Source: Icerya purchasi | Taxonomy: Eukaryota > Arthropoda > Insecta > Hemiptera > Monophlebidae | Direction of reading: 5' to 3' | DNA: 64,000 nucleotides | Assembly: GCA_039619475.1 (NCBI GenBank) | Contig: CM077115.1 | Coordinates: 147,998,274 to 148,062,273, forward strand | Shown: piece after piece, positions 11,360-25,936 of the stretch | Numbering within the stretch: the first letter of the stretch is position 1 | How the letters are laid out: each line of letters starts with the position of its first letter | Made by a program: the position numbers and the translations under genes | The notes under the pieces: model-generated | What the model saw: the letters and a program-made list of their open reading frames with translations, nothing else | What the model was told of the DNA's origin: nothing | The model's database searches: none

Positions 11360-14300
11360 ATGTATAATATATACTTAAGCTCTATTAATGCTAAAAAAAA
11401 GCAACTTCAATTTTTTTTTTTTTTTTTTTTTTGTAACCAACAAGAAAAAAAGTAGAGATTAAACCGATCAAAAAGTAATTTACATTTATGAATTACGGTT
11501 CATTTAACTAGATCTTTCAAGAATTCAATATTGTATTTGCCAATAAAATTTAACTAACTTTTATTGCAGAAATTTAAAATAATGTTTTCACAACTATTGA
11601 AAAATGTATATTATTTTTTAAAAATTGATATATTTCACATGAAAGGTTTTATACCACATTCTGATTTGATATTTCTGTGTATATTACTGACAATATGTAA
11701 AATTAACAATTTCATATGATACATAGATTTTTTAATAATAATGGAAAAACTTAGTTATTGCAGATTGTGAAGAATTTCAATACATTACCCAGTAATTTCA
11801 TATAATCTCAAAAAGTAATGGAATTCTCTACACATAAATTTAAAAGTACAACAATATTGAAATAGTTCAATTGCAAAATATTTAAAATTTAAAAATTATC
11901 ACTGCACATTTTGAAAAAAGTATTCTAAATATATGCTACAATATAACCTCCTGTTCTATTTAAGCCAAAATATATAAAACAGTTCAATTGTAAAAAGAAT
12001 AGATGCAAGCCGAGTTCAATTTTATCTGTTCAAGCGATCATTTATATAGTTATACATATGTGTAAGGTCCTTGTTAACAATATCGAATTAAGTAGCCTAG
12101 CAGCTTTAAATTATAAAATGAAATACATTTTTAGATGTATTTTAAAATAATATTAATGTTGAAATGTTTCATTTTCTCTGTATCAATACAAATAAGAATA
12201 AAAACACAAAACAAAAATTATATTATTATGTATATGCCTTCTAGTATACAAAAGGAAGACTAAAAACAGTAAAAAAAATGGCATTATGTAAAATGAATTA
12301 AATAACTAAATACAAGTAAATAGTTGTAAATAAATAATGGTATATAAATGAATCACATTACAAATTTAAATAATTAAAAAATATATAATAATTCACAAAT
12401 ATACATTATGAAATTACTGAATTTACAAAAACCGACATTTTTTTTGTCAGTTAGATCGTAATTGTGATATGTAACCACAATCATTGGCTAATTAATTGTA
12501 AGTATAGTAATTTCATAACCTATATGTGAAGAATTATTGTATATTTTCTGTTTTGTGTTTTTATAATCATTTGTGTAAATATACAATTCAGTTCGATATT
12601 TTACTACTACATATGTATACATAACTTCTCATGTAAATAATTCTTTGATCACTTTTTGAGTATACATGTTTGAAGAAATATCGAAGGATGTGAAATCAAA
12701 GTATTTTATAATGTTTTGGCATTTGATATAATACTGAATAATTTTAGACGATATATTAAAAAAGTCAATATTTTTCCTCATTACATGTTATTTTGGCAAT
12801 ATGTGAAATTTGTGGATCCATATATTGCATAGAATAATACACAATGGGTAAAAAAAAATACATGGCAAGTATATTGTGCAATAATTTAATACTAAAAGAG
12901 ACCAGTAAATTCCTAGGAAAGTATATCATTTCTGGTATTTCCAATGACCAGTTTATTTCAAATGTGCTCCAGCCATTGTTCAATGATTTCTGCTTTATAT
13001 TATACTTAGTTGTAGAATTTGAATTTCAATATTATTACTTCTAACTGTGTAGAAACAAACTTGGTGATTTTTTTTTTAGTTAAAAGTAAATTTAAACTAA
13101 CACAGCTTTGTATAGCTACAACAGAAATAACTTGAATAAAGCATGTAAGTTTATCTATATGTTAAATCAAAATGATATATTAAAAATGTCTTTTAAAGTG
13201 TTACATACATACAATAAAGGTTGATTGTAAATGTTAATTTTTCAAAGATATCTTTATTTCATGGCAACATGCTTTAAGTAAATCCCCCGAAAATTTCCAT
13301 TGCTAGGTTCTAAAAAAATAACAAAATCGTGCCTAATTTGTATAAGTAGCATAATAGTTACAAGCAAAACAATGTGCGCTCTATGAAAATGTTGTAGGGA
13401 TTATTAAGAGTAAAAGAACATACACTACACATGTTCAGAAATGTATAGAAACTTGACCCTGCGGTAAATATGTTAAAGTTAATAAAAGACTGAAGTTCAA
13501 AATGATTATAAATTATTAGTTTATTACGATCTAACAACTCGCAGTAATTAAAAATATAAAAAACACTAATATCACTTTAGTTCAATTTAACGACAAAAAT
13601 GGAGAAATTCATAGAGTACTCGATAAAATGCAAAATCGGTACCCTTTAAAAACACTTTCGGTGATGAACATAATCCTCTTAACCCCCTTAATGTTCTGAT
13701 ATATAAGACAGTACATGAAGATTTTTCCAATGATACTAAATTAAAACAATAAAAAGGGAAAGTACATCGAAAGCCCAAGAATTTTTTCCTGAAAACAACA
13801 TAGTGACAAAATAGTAATGGAAATTTCTGTCAATATTTTCATATTAGCAATATAAGCACTAAAAATAATATAATCCATGGAAATTTTTAATGACGTAAAG
13901 AAAGATCATCGTTGATCATTAAAGGAAAAAAACAGACGATGTAGCTTAAGTCTGTGACAATGAGCAAAGAAGGTGCAATGGTCTATGTGAAAGTTATGAC
14001 GTCAAAGGAAAGTTCGGAAACAAACGATTTTATATCAATTTAACAACAAATTTATTTTTCATTTTAATTTCCAATTTTACATTTAAATTGAGTCTTTTCT
14101 AAAAATTACACTTTTTAAATGTCATTGCCAATAATAGCTGAAAAATTATTATGTATTCATTTCAATGAAACTTACAAGGTTGTTCCTTTCAGTCTTTATA
14201 AAAACTCTATTTTTATTATTATAAAAGTGTGAAATTTTTATTAAAAAATTACATTTCGAACAGGTTTATTTTCCCTATTTTTTTTATTTAATAAAAATGT

Positions 14301-15490
14301 TAAAAATCGGCTACTAAAAGTTTTCCTTAATAGGCTGTTTAAATTTTTACTCAGTTAATATGGAAGTCTTGATATCATTACTAGCACCATAAACGCTCAA
14401 CCTTATTGTACTGTTTGTCAAAAATAATTCAAAATATTTAAACAGTTTTTTTGTAAATTTTCTTTGGAGCACGTATTGTTTTCTTTACTTTAAATTTTTT
14501 GATTAATAATTAATTACATAAAAAACAATAAGGAAAATGCTTTTTTTTCTCTCTTTAAAAGTGTATGTAAACCGTTAAAATACTATCTTTTTTTGTTTTG
14601 TTTTTTTTAAATAAACAATACTGAAACACGGCACAAAATATTAATTGCGACATAAATCTTAAAAATAGTTTTCTAATCTAAAGATTCATCTTATAAAATA
14701 CAACTACTATATTATTTTTAAGCGTGTAAATAGGAATCTCTGATGATGTAAATACCATATCTATGTACCTTAAAATTTTAGTGTTTTTCTTTAAAATTCC
14801 CAACATGTCTTTAAATTTGCATATAACATCTGCTTTTGGAAAGAACATTCAATACCAACATTATGTTTACGTCGTTGGAGAAAACATTGATAAAAATAAC
14901 ATCGCGTAGTTGAGTAATAATTGTAAAATTTTATGATTTACATTATTATCTGCTAAGACTGAGTACAATTTTCTCAATTCGTACACTATAAAATAAAATT
15001 TAAAAACAAATTAAGATAATTTTTTCGTCAGCGCTTATCTATAAAATAATTATGAATATTCAAAATGATGATTAACAAATTAAAACAAATGCAAAAAAGA
15101 TCACACATATAAATTGCAACTATGTGGCAACGGGGCATATTTTTTCATACGACGAATAACATATATTATTTCTAAACACATTTACCGTTACTTTGTTGAC
15201 ATATATTTTTTAGCAAGAATAGTATCTTTTTCACAGAATTTAGCGAGATTTTTATAGGTACAACTACAATAAAAAAAAAAAAAAAACAGATTTAGTACAG
15301 AAAAGATATAGTAATAAATTAAATAATACATGGCAAGAAATAATAGTTAATATAAAAAAATTCACCATCTTGTTTTATTTCTTTTCAACGCCCTCATTTC
15401 AAAAATATGCCTCGTTTATAAACGAATAAATATTAAATATCAAACACATTAACTTTTCAGGGAGAAAACAAAAACAAACAAACCAAAAAA
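11360..15490. other. AT-rich intergenic DNA
   Basis: No coding region, structured repeat or transposon end was recognised apart from poly-T/A runs near 11410 and 15270. It may include the 3' UTR of the GDE1-like gene above 15000. Confidence 0.5.
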
Positions 15491-15497
15491 TCGAAGT

Positions 15498-18094
15498 CTA
15501 AACTGTATCTAGTGTATCAGTCAAATATGCGATTCCAATAGCCTCGGAATAATATGTTTTTTCTATTTCCAAATTTACTACGGATGCGATCACTCGAATT
15601 CCCTTGTTTTCCCATCGTTCTACTATACTCCTAAATATAATAATAATAATAATAATTGTATATAACAATATATAAAATTAATTTCGAAAATCCAGAAACA
15701 CCTGTGAACGCGAAGGAAACCTACAAATTTTAAAAAATCCATCGCGTTGTTTAATTTGATTGATAATGACTACACTAATAAATAGGTGGTTTACAATCTT
15801 GATTAAGTACAACGAGACTTAAAATCTTGCAGTTCTCAATCTGCGTCACATTTCAGGAGAGCAAAAAAATGTGTCTAGTATCCATAACAATCACCACATC
15901 AAATTAATAAGTTATGTTTTGGATAAATTATTTTCACCTTTTAAAATTTTTTTACTTAGATGTTGTTCATTTTACGAGAGTGTAATATTTTTCAGTTACC
16001 TTACGTTGCGATTAACAGCTTCAGTTTGAATAATCACCTCGATCACTCACATCATAAAAAATTTAAAAAAATAAAATAAATAAATTTTAACTCTCAAAGT
16101 TATCTTGAACTTCTGAAAATCGTTTCAAAATAAACTAAAACAAATCACTTCGCAAAGTAGAAAAAATGTCATTTGGTAAAATAAGAAAAATAACATATTT
16201 TACTATTTGGTAATATTTTCAGAACATAAAATTATAAAAATGAACAGTTCACAGACGGAAAAAGTGACATGCACATAAAAATAGTAACAATTTTTTTTTC
16301 TGCAGAACGACTTTTAGTTGAAATATAATCACAAAAAATCAAAAACGAGTTAACGTAGCTGAATATGTTGTATCTGATGACAAAAACAAACGAAAATCAC
16401 AAAAACGATTTTAAATCCTTTCCAAAAACTACAAATAATTTAATGTTAAAAAACAAAACTAAGAAAAAAGTTAGAAAATGCGCTAACAGAGCTTCTAGTT
16501 ATAATACTGTCCGATTGAAAGTGTCGAAAATAGGAATTTTCCATATATGTCGTTTGTAAGCGAGCTGCACAGAAAATCACTCATTTCTATAGTAGATTCA
16601 GCACTAAAAATAGCATGAAAAGACGATTTAATAAATCAAAGTAAATTACGAATAAGTAAAAGCAGTTCAGTTACGACCGTCACTAATCATAGAAAATAAC
16701 AGTAATTGCCTTCCTAAGAAAATAAAGGGTTAAAAATATATAAAACATCACGTTCACATACATAATCACAAAAAAAAAAAAATTATTCATTATGGAATTT
16801 TACATTTTCTCACTTCTGTTTTCAAAAATAAATCAGTTTTACAAAAGAATTACTTGCATTGTCGGTATTAAAGAGATTGCAGATCTCACTCCGAATTTAC
16901 AAGATGAAGATGAATTTAAAAATTCCTGAAAATTAGTGAAGAACTAATTCCAATAAGTTAGTTTACTTCGGTTTTTGAAGGGTTAAATTTTAGAAAAAGT
17001 TAAGAAATATAAGAAGATATGAAAGATAATCGGGAGGAATGTAGCAAAAAATTTACTTTTGAACATTTGATCATATTTATGGAAAGTTAAAGGCTGATTT
17101 TAAAGTGCTGCGTTTTAAAACTAGTCACGTTCGCCGATGATTTAAAAATGAAAATAAAAATATTTCAGAAATGTATCATTGGTGTTGATTATCATGGAAA
17201 ATATTAATTTAAAAACAACGTTACTTCTGTAAATTTGAAATTATTACTAATAATTTAATGATTATTTAAGTAATACGAACTACAAAAGGGAATGTTTCTA
17301 TGATCCGAATACGCTTAAAAATAGCTCAAGATCATTAAGCATATTAAATTTTTATTTGGATAATTTAAATAATTTATGTGAAAGCTATATATATATATAT
17401 ATATATCTATATTGTATATTAATAATTGAAAAAATTGAAATATAATAATTTACAAAAAGAATATTTCTAAGCAGAAATACTCTGTAAATTTTACAAAATA
17501 ATGAAAACACAAAGAATTATAATTTTGTTATTTTAATATAACTTTTATTAAATAAGAAAATAAAAAGGAAATTTAATTATGCGGCGCGAACTATCACATA
17601 TTATTCTCCTTTTTTCACGTTAAAGATAAAGGCTGATTTTTTAAAAGAACTTTTACGTATGGTTTAAGATTAAATTCATTTAAAGTTTAGATTATAATTA
17701 AAACAGTTATTAGTTTCACATATTTTTTTAATCAATTAAAATAAAATATTTGTTATTTACTTATTATTTTTATTAAACTAACCTATAATCGACAGAAAAC
17801 TATCGCATAAAATCCCCCCTCTGAAACAAAATTTTAAATGCGCCACTGAGCATAAGATTTAATAAAGAGGATAGAAAAGTAAATAAATACTGCGATTTAG
17901 CAAGGTCACAAAAAAACACGTAGCAAATCACACTTCAATAACTTCTAACGGAAATTACGCGTTTTGTAATTTCTGTTAAATCTACGGAAGAAAAAAAAAA
18001 GAAGATCAAGACAAATCGCAATTTATGTCTATGATTCTCGGTAATTTAATTTCCGATAAAATTAATAAATTTCAATAATAATATAATGCAAAGA

Positions 18095-18139
<45 letters not shown>

Positions 18140-21100
18140 CTGAAACAATTCACAAGAATTAATAAAACACCATTATGGTTTTATTCATTTTCGTGAATTG
18201 TTTCAATTTAAATATATACATATACACATAATTTACTATATTATAAAATATATTAAAAATGCTGAACAATACTGTCACACATAAAGTAAATTGTTAATCA
18301 AATATTTCTTATAAATTAAAATTAAGCCGGTAAATTTCTTGATCACACTTACGGCGTTATTATATCTTTATGTAAGATAATTGCAGCAATATTGAGTACT
18401 TTATAAAGCACGTTGTCAATTGACCATAAGGTAAAAATGTCAAACGTTTCAAACACCAACTTTTGAATTCTTCCGGAGTATTGTATTTTATTTAGCCAAC
18501 TAACTGTACAGTTGTGTGGATGAAAAAAATATAATGTCGGCTGCCAAGACAACGCAATAATAATTTCCGGTTTTCTTTTTCGAATCTAAAACAAAATAAT
18601 ACCGCAGCAAACTTAGTTGAATAAAATTTAAACACAGTAGATAGTAATTTCAATATTTGGGAAGTTTTTATTAGTGTACCATATTATATGAATAATAGTT
18701 GCCCGCTTTATTCTGTTTTAAAGATTAAGAATCATTAAATAAGTTTATAATTTATTTTATGAAACCTTCTTTATGACTAAATGCACAGGCCATATTTCGT
18801 CTCTCCTCTTATTTCTTTTATTTCTCTTCGGTTCTAACAAACGCTATGCAGTTGTTAGCCTACACATAAAAATGAAAACAGAATTATATAAATATTACTT
18901 TCAAATTTAGAAATAAAAATCAAGTTTTTGCAACTATTTCATATCCACTAAGAGAAGCACAATCTAGCATTGTTACAATTATAGTCTGTCATTTGTAAAT
19001 TTGTTGCTTTTTCATAAGAAACCGATATGAACCAAATTTGAGTTCTATGAAAGCTTCTAGCCCAAAGATTACAGTTTAATTTTTATATATTTCTATATCT
19101 TTTTGAAACAGCGCATCGTTTTTAACATAAAATAATGAATAATTATGAACATTATAAACATTAAAACTGTTTGCGGGGATAGTTCACCTTTAGCTGGAAA
19201 AGAAAAGAAATATCTGCTTTGAAAACGCATAGTTTCATCACTGTTTATGTTAAACAAACAATATTTCTCACTCAATAGCCCCAGTAATTATCTCTGAATC
19301 GACCCTTTTTAAAAAATTAAAACTTTGACATTCCACCGTCTTCTTATAGATGAAAACAAAATTTCTCTCTTTTCTTATAGACAGGACAAAACCGACTATC
19401 GCATTATTTTTAAACATAAAAATAGACAGGGATGAGAACACAGTACGGGAAATCACATGCCTTCGAAAATGACCTTCCAGGCATCTAAAAATTCTAAGAA
19501 AAAATCAAAGAAACAAGAAGAAATATTTTAACTAAAAATCGAAAAGCGCCACGTCAGGGAAATACAAGTAGAGTCTATATGGAAATTTGTCCCAATTCTG
19601 ATTTTTAATCAAAGCGCCAACAAGAACAGCAATGTGCAGTTGCGCATTGTCGTACAAAAGCACTCCTCCTCGAGACTATAGATCACGCCTGCACCAATCT
19701 CAGAAAACGTTTTTGAGGACCTCCCCGGCAGAACGTTCAGTTTTGAATTTCGGTGGACCTGGTTGCCTTTCATTACACAAACCTTACATGCTTACTTCGA
19801 CTTTGAGATCTCCGGTAATGCATTCAACTCTCGTTGTCAGTCATAATACGAATTACCGTATTACTCGTAACGCCACAGAAATACGATCACAGACACCATA
19901 CGGTTCATTCAAAGTCAGAAAACGAGATACTCACTGCGCACCAAGTTCTCACAGATTCAACACTTGGATTAGAATTGTACGGATATATGTGCGACTGCAA
20001 TCGTCTATTAGGTAAGGTCCGAATATTAAATGATGCAAATTATTGAACGTGTATCATTCTTTTCCAAAAGTTTGTGTACATAAGCAATTGTATCGATCGC
20101 AGTACTGTGTGCCGCTGACCGCTTCGTTCATCAACATGAGTACTTGTCTTTCATTCTTTAAACTTCATGATCCAACCGTACACACGCTTACGCGTCGTAA
20201 TCTTGTTTACATCCTATATTGCGCACAGCCTGTGATACACTTCTGCACCTGCAACTTTTTCATGCATCAAAAATTTAATTATTACGCAAATCTCGCAACT
20301 CGACGAGTTAAAAACGTTCGCTGACATGTTTCACAGGTGCGTACAGACGTTCTACTGATCAGATCAAAAGGGGCAAATGGCATTGAGTTCAGATTTCCCT
20401 CTTTTACCCACCATATAAATTTCGCATAATTTAATTTTTTTTTGCTTATTGTTGCTGTTTTTTGCAGCAATTTTAAATTTAATAAAACATATTAGTAAAA
20501 GTTATGTTAATTACTTATAAAAAATACGTTTATTGTTTTTTAAATAATATATAAGTTCAGCTTAATTAGTTTTATTATAATTTTTGATCACCATTACCTC
20601 TATCCTATTAAACAAGTTTTTTCAGCAAATAAATAATTTTAGTTTTTAACTATTATCGAACTCTCTCGCTTTTTTAAATTCTTAATTAAGCGATTTCTTT
20701 CAATTTATAATAAATGTTTCGTTGTTTGTTTTTTTTTAAATTTTTAACCGATCATTTCTTTTTTGTTATTGATTATTAACCAAACATTCGCGGTTTTTAA
20801 TCGAGGAATTTTTATATTCAATTTTAACCAATTTTTATTCCAATAACCTTTTACGAAGAGGTTAGATTTGAGTAAAAACCTTTACGGACTGTTCATGTTT
20901 TTAAACAGTTCCACAAAGGTCGGCATTATTAAGGTTATAAAAAACTTCTGGCAACTGATATTTTTAGTTGTTTTTTTCTATCGCTGCATACTTTCCTAGC
21001 GTTTAGAATATATATTTTACACTCTTCACAAATGGTACTCTTAATCACCTAAGAAAACGATTACTAAAATTTCGAAGTATTGTAATATCCCTTTATATGG

Positions 21101-23607
21101 AGTCCAAGCTTCTAAACCATATAAAAGTGTGCTGATAGCACAACTATTTCAGACAATTCTAGTCTTGACGACAAAAGAGCTGTTGGTAAGCGAGCATATA
21201 TATGGGTGTCCCCAGTTAATTTTTGGTTGAACTTTTCGGCGTTCATTTTACAGAATATTCTCAAATTATTGAATGATAATTTAGGCTTCATTTTCGTTTA
21301 CAGAAAAATCGAATGTTTCATAAGTTTCCCCCAAATTATTTTTTCTTAGATATTTATTCACAGAAATATACACAAACATGCATATATATTATATATTATA
21401 TATTTTATATATATATATATATATATTGTCCCGGCTTTCACCAATTAATCAGTTCAACAAGTATAATATTAATGACGGTGTTGAAATTGAAAGGTTTTTT
21501 TTTAACAATTACTAAAATCAAAAATAAATATGAAATTAGACGAAATCTTAGGGACCATAAATATCATCGGTTTCTTACACCGTGAGAATAAAAGGAATTT
21601 TAAAACGTTTAAACAAAACAGTAAAGAATATTAAAAAATGATATACGCACCAACAATACAGCACAACAACATATGAGAACAAAGTAATTAATTTCCTGTA
21701 CCAGTGGATATATTTTGTATTTAATGCTACAAATACAAACTGTGTGAGCACTCATCGTTAATTAATGCGCATACTTTAGTCTGTACAGTTTTGTTATTAA
21801 TATGTTTTTAAACGAAATTAAACTAGAATAAAAGCCATTAATAATCAAACATTTCAAACAACACCTTAGGGGGCATCTTTAACATCAACAACATAAATAT
21901 AAAATAACCGATCGGAGATCTTACACTTAATAATTTTCGCAGATCAAGCTACAATAAACTTTTTTATTAATATATAAACCGACAAACTGACATCACAAGC
22001 CATAGAATGATACATTAAATCATATCTAGAAAATAAGTAATTATTTAGTTTCAATATTAAACAAATAAAACAAGAACTTACTAAATATAATATAATAGGA
22101 TTAAAAGAAGACAGTATGGCTTTCCTATATAAATTAGGATACTTGTCATATAAATTGGTAATAACATCCGTCATCTAAAAAACAAATAAAAAAATCACAA
22201 TGAAACATTTTACTACTTTTTTTTACTTATTCTTATTATACCTTGCACAGTACAAAAAAACGTTTTTAAATTCCTTACCGCATTAAACTGAGCGATGTAA
22301 TTTAAATGAACCAAGTTAATAATTAATTTCATATCTAGCTCCATACATAAAGAAACTGCATCATCCAGAGCAGATAAATTTTCACCGGCAAATTTCTCTC
22401 TATCGTGAAAAGGAAAAATTGAAAAATTACCATATAAATAGCCTAAATGATTATAATAGATTTGATTAAACGTTCCTCTTAAAATGAGTTTGCATAAATT
22501 TTACCTGTGTACAAAATTTAATACATGGACTACTAAAAAGGATTCCATTATTACTTAATAAAAAAATTATAAAACGAAATGAAATTATAACGAAATAAAC
22601 ATATAATAAATAATCAATAAGAAAATTTTGCATAATGTGAAAAAATGCGTGTTAAAATGTAAAACAAGAGAATAATGCAGTGTAATTCCTATTTTTCTAC
22701 AGAGGATAACAAAAACCACAATTATATTTAATAGATATAAAACAGCCTTTATATATTTATTTATAAAAATGACGAAATTAACGATTTCCTTGTTCTTCTA
22801 CAGTTTTAAAAGTTCATATAGGCAAAAACAAATGTATATTTTAATACATTATTATGGTTAACTGTAGTGCACTTACTCAAACGCATATTGTGACGAAACA
22901 TCTGCGTTTTTGATATCTTGCCAATTAACATCTTCAACGCTGTTTTCTAAGTAAATGATGCCCTCCATCCATTTTTGCCTCGCATATTCATTACTATATA
23001 AAATAGGAACATTATCTGCTGTTAACTTCACGTCCAAATGAACAAATTTACAGCCTCTATTAAAACACTGAAGTAGGAAATGTAATATTCAGCAAAATTT
23101 CACATAGATATACACAGTAATTAAAAAGACAAAACTGTAATAATATAATTTTTAAACATTAATGATCCCAATACACATTACTATTATTAACACATATGTA
23201 AAATGAAATACCATTTTTATAGCAGCTAATGAATTTTTTGGAGCGTCTAATCCGGCAGCTTGGTGTGCAATTGTTTGGCATACAAAATCAGCCATAAGCA
23301 GTTTATTATCGGGTTTTCTTCTATTACATTTATCTACAGAATTATCGGATGCTAAAGCATCACTAAGCAGTCTTAAACGATCTCTCGGGTTAACACCTAA
23401 TATTTCATTAACTGTTATATCATCAGCGCGTGGTAATGATAGGCAGTGAAAAATTAAGTAAATGAATAAACTTCCCAATATAACTAAATAATTACATTCT
23501 AACAGTAATAACAAAACTGCATAAAAACAAGCCCAAAATGTAAAGCAATTAGTTAGCAAGCTATAATCTACGTTACTTTTAACAAAGTTCATTATATCAA
23601 TGTCCAT
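15498..23607 (-). CDS. GDE1-type glycerophosphodiester phosphodiesterase homologue, probable pseudoenzyme (6 exons)
   Basis: Six exons on the minus strand: 23212-23607, 22877-23067, 22279-22399, 22082-22174, 18353-18585, 15498-15630. All introns have GT..AG ends and phases agree (0,2,0,0,2), giving one 388-residue frame; family members such as GDE1 are about 330. Residues 19-60 are very hydrophobic (two membrane segments), then the GDPD barrel: IAHQAAGLDAPKNSLAAI (113-130), FVHLDVKLTADNVPILYSN (140-158), a membrane-proximal stretch ending IILHKDIITP in exon 5, and GIRVIASVVNL to the end. The order matches GDE1/MIR16, which hydrolyses glycerophosphodiesters. However the family's HRG, PEN, ELD and HD signatures read HQA, PKN, HLD and YSN, so the metal ligands and second catalytic His are gone. 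Start: first ATG of the open exon. Intact splicing and frame argue for an expressed but catalytically impaired protein; a young pseudogene is less likely. Confidence 0.85.
18136..18212. repeat. Hairpin/palindromic insert in GDE1-like intron 5-exon 5 flank
   Basis: TGAAACAATTCAC..GAATTAATAAAAC and GTTTTATTCATTTTCGTGAATTGTTTCA form a long imperfect stem around a short loop. It is bordered by TA repeats on both sides, a common niche of small foldback MITEs. Located in intron 5 of the gene. Confidence 0.75.
19490..20345 (-). pseudogene. Second mariner-type transposase relic, in intron 4 of the GDE1-like gene
   Basis: Minus-strand reading from 20340 shows the HTH_48-like start VIIKFLMHEKVAGAEVYHRL, then a linker resembling the second HTH. 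Further on, a block near 19740 ends in KNVF and is followed by LLYDNAQLHIAVLVGALI (family: LLHDNARPH...) and YFPDVALFDF (family: YSPDLAPSDY). The HDN histidine is Tyr and many stops are present, so it is dead. It belongs to a different lineage from the 7.2-kb copy. Confidence 0.75.
21000..21245 (-). pseudogene. LINE (RTE-like) C-terminal fragment in intron 4
   Basis: Reverse-complement reading shows STLLYGLEAWTPYKGILQYF, the thumb/C-terminal motif (LLYGSETWTL..R..LE.F) of arthropod endonuclease-reverse-transcriptase LINEs, with flanking decayed sequence. No active-site motif remains. Confidence 0.65.
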
Positions 23608-23760
23608 TGTTATATACCATCACCGTTATCAGTATATAAATAACTGAAGTACCGTCAACGATATCGCATATTTCTTATCAAATTAAACAATACAGACATA
23701 AACTTGAACATATTTAATTGAAATAAGCCTATTTTCAGCTGACTAGGTTAGCGGTTAACT
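23608..23760 (-). promoter_or_regulatory. Presumed 5' UTR/promoter of the GDE1-like gene
   Basis: Upstream of the start codon at 23607. No TATA box or initiator could be assigned with confidence; placement is by position only. Confidence 0.3.
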
Positions 23761-24901
23761 ATCAACTAAAACTTCAAAAATAAAAACAATCAAGATATAC
23801 ATTCGATAATAAAACGTATCGATATCTTTCCAAGTGCACTGATAATTATTACACATATATTGATCAACTAATTAAAAATCTGAATTCAATTTTGAATAAT
23901 TATAAAATAATATCTTTATTATTGTATTATTTGAAAGAGAATTTTGATTAATTGAAATTATTAATGCATAATTCAATATATATCGTTTTTACATACCGCT
24001 GGAAATACAATTGTCTTGGAATCACTTTTCATTTTTTTTTTTTTCTTTGCTTTCTATTTAAAATTACTATGCGAAATAGGTGATACAGCGATATGTTTGA
24101 ACCCATTACAATTTGTTACTCTTGTTTACATTCAATCTTTGGTACCATTTTTATTCTATTGTTTATTATGAACGGGATTGTTTTTATTAACAATTTTTGA
24201 AGGTGTATTATTCTTGTGAGTCTTCAACAATATTGTGTTATGTTTCCTAATGCTACACAAATATTTATTAGTAAGTATAATAATAGTGCAATTAGAAAAG
24301 TACATGTTTTTTTTTTTTATGACTTTCTTCAATAAATTACCAATTTTTCATGAGCTGCTATAATTGACATTTATGTAACCTAATTAAGTTCAATTTCTTC
24401 AGTTGGTTTTGAATATTTCATAATGATAATCTCATTATATATTTGTATGTTTTTAATTTATTTCAGAAATGGGAACAGTAATAATTTGTACAGTTCTAAA
24501 TAAACAAATTTTCGATTCATAAAACTAACGATGAAAAATTATCAAAAAAATTTTGCTAAGAATTAAAACGTAGTATAACCAACTAGTAGTGAGAGGCTGT
24601 ATTACATTACTGATAGTCTAAGCTGGCTTAGTATACACAAATGCATGGTACAACAGTTATTAGTAAATATAAAAGTTGGTTCTGAATATTTCATGATATC
24701 CTAAGTATATATGGGGCAGTGACATACTTCTGCAGTTCTGAGTAAATAACAGATTTTGATTCTGAAATGATATATATTAGTTTCTGGAGTTTTCAGGGAT
24801 GCCACCAGTCAGAAATTTACTATAGATGTATAATTTTTATTATCTTTTAATTTTTTTATTATTATTAGTTTATTATTATCAAGCGTCTCTCAAATTTTTT
24901 T

Positions 24902-25160
24902 AAAATGTGAAACAGTTTACATTAGAAGATGAATATCAAATTACTGAACTCATCATGAGTAATTTCAGTGGTGCACGAAATCTTCACGCATTGTACAAAC
25001 TGTCTCAACATGTATTAGATGAACTTAAACCTTACTTCCAAGTAGATAAACTGAAGACTCATTGATATCATCAACATAATCGTTGGAAATATAAAGTTCA
25101 AGATATTACTCATCTTGGAAATGATTTACAAATTATAAATATAAAGAATAAAAAAACACA
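24902..25160 (+). pseudogene. Coding-like remnant of unknown family
   Basis: One plus-strand frame reads through about 85 codons with a single TGA, containing NLHALYKLSQHVLDELKPYF and, after the stop, HNRWKYKVQDITHLGND. Amino-acid composition looks protein-like rather than AT noise, but I do not recognise the family. It could be an exon of a decayed gene or a captured fragment. Confidence 0.3.
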
Positions 25161-25325
25161 TTTACATGCACTGTGATGGAGAAGACAAAAATATATGATG
25201 GTCATCTAATTTAATCAGCCAGCAAAATATACCTTTATGAAATTATCAACTTTATTGTACTCAGAATTTCTGTTTATGTTCATAATGTTAAATATTGTTT
25301 ATAATTTCACCCAAGTGGTGTATAC

Positions 25326-25936
25326 TAGGCAGAGTAAATCCAGAGAGTTATATCCTCGAAACCATATGCCTAGTTGAACACAGTTGGATATATCTCTGAC
25401 ATATCTTAACTCTGAAAAATGTTATACAACAAACAAATATTATCATTCCAGACACAGTTGAATTTACCTCTGGCAGAATAATTTGATATATCTCCACTCT
25501 GAAAGGCAACAGCTACGCATGCAACTGTCAAAATTTGCCTTATCATTACTGTTTCACAGAATTACATTGTGTTCACAGACTGCAGCAGCGATGGTGATTT
25601 AAAATGTTCAACTCAAAATGAGTAATATGATACACAAATTTAATGCTTGGTGTTATTTGACACAATGTGAACTAGTTATTTTATCAAAAAAAGTGCTAGT
25701 AAAACAGAATTGCAGGATGAAAATGTGCACCATGTTCAAGGATGTTTTGTTGCTTTGTGCACTCGGAGTGCTGCACAGAGTTGGAGTTAAATATGCAGTG
25801 AAGAGTGCAATTATACACTGGATATGAGATACATAACTCTTTTTAAGTTGGAGTTGAGAAGCAGATATATATCCACAGTTAGAATGGACACATATATATC
25901 CAACTCCTTTAGCATAGTTGATTTGTGCATCCCTAG
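25326..25936. mobile_element. Non-autonomous hAT element (MITE), 611 bp
   Basis: Left end TAGGCAGAGTAAATC and right end (minus strand) TAGGGATGCACAAATC are imperfect inverted repeats of hAT type. The ends are bordered by 8-bp near-identical direct repeats, GTGTATAC at 25318-25325 and GTGCATAC at 25937-25944. Inside, GGATATAT(A/C)T-type boxes recur in both orientations near each end, as expected of transposase-binding subterminal repeats. The internal 69-codon frame at 25618 has no recognisable similarity and is probably chance. Confidence 0.75.

Noticed and set aside
25618..25827. 69-codon plus-strand frame
   Set aside because: Lies wholly inside the hAT MITE and has no recognisable motif.
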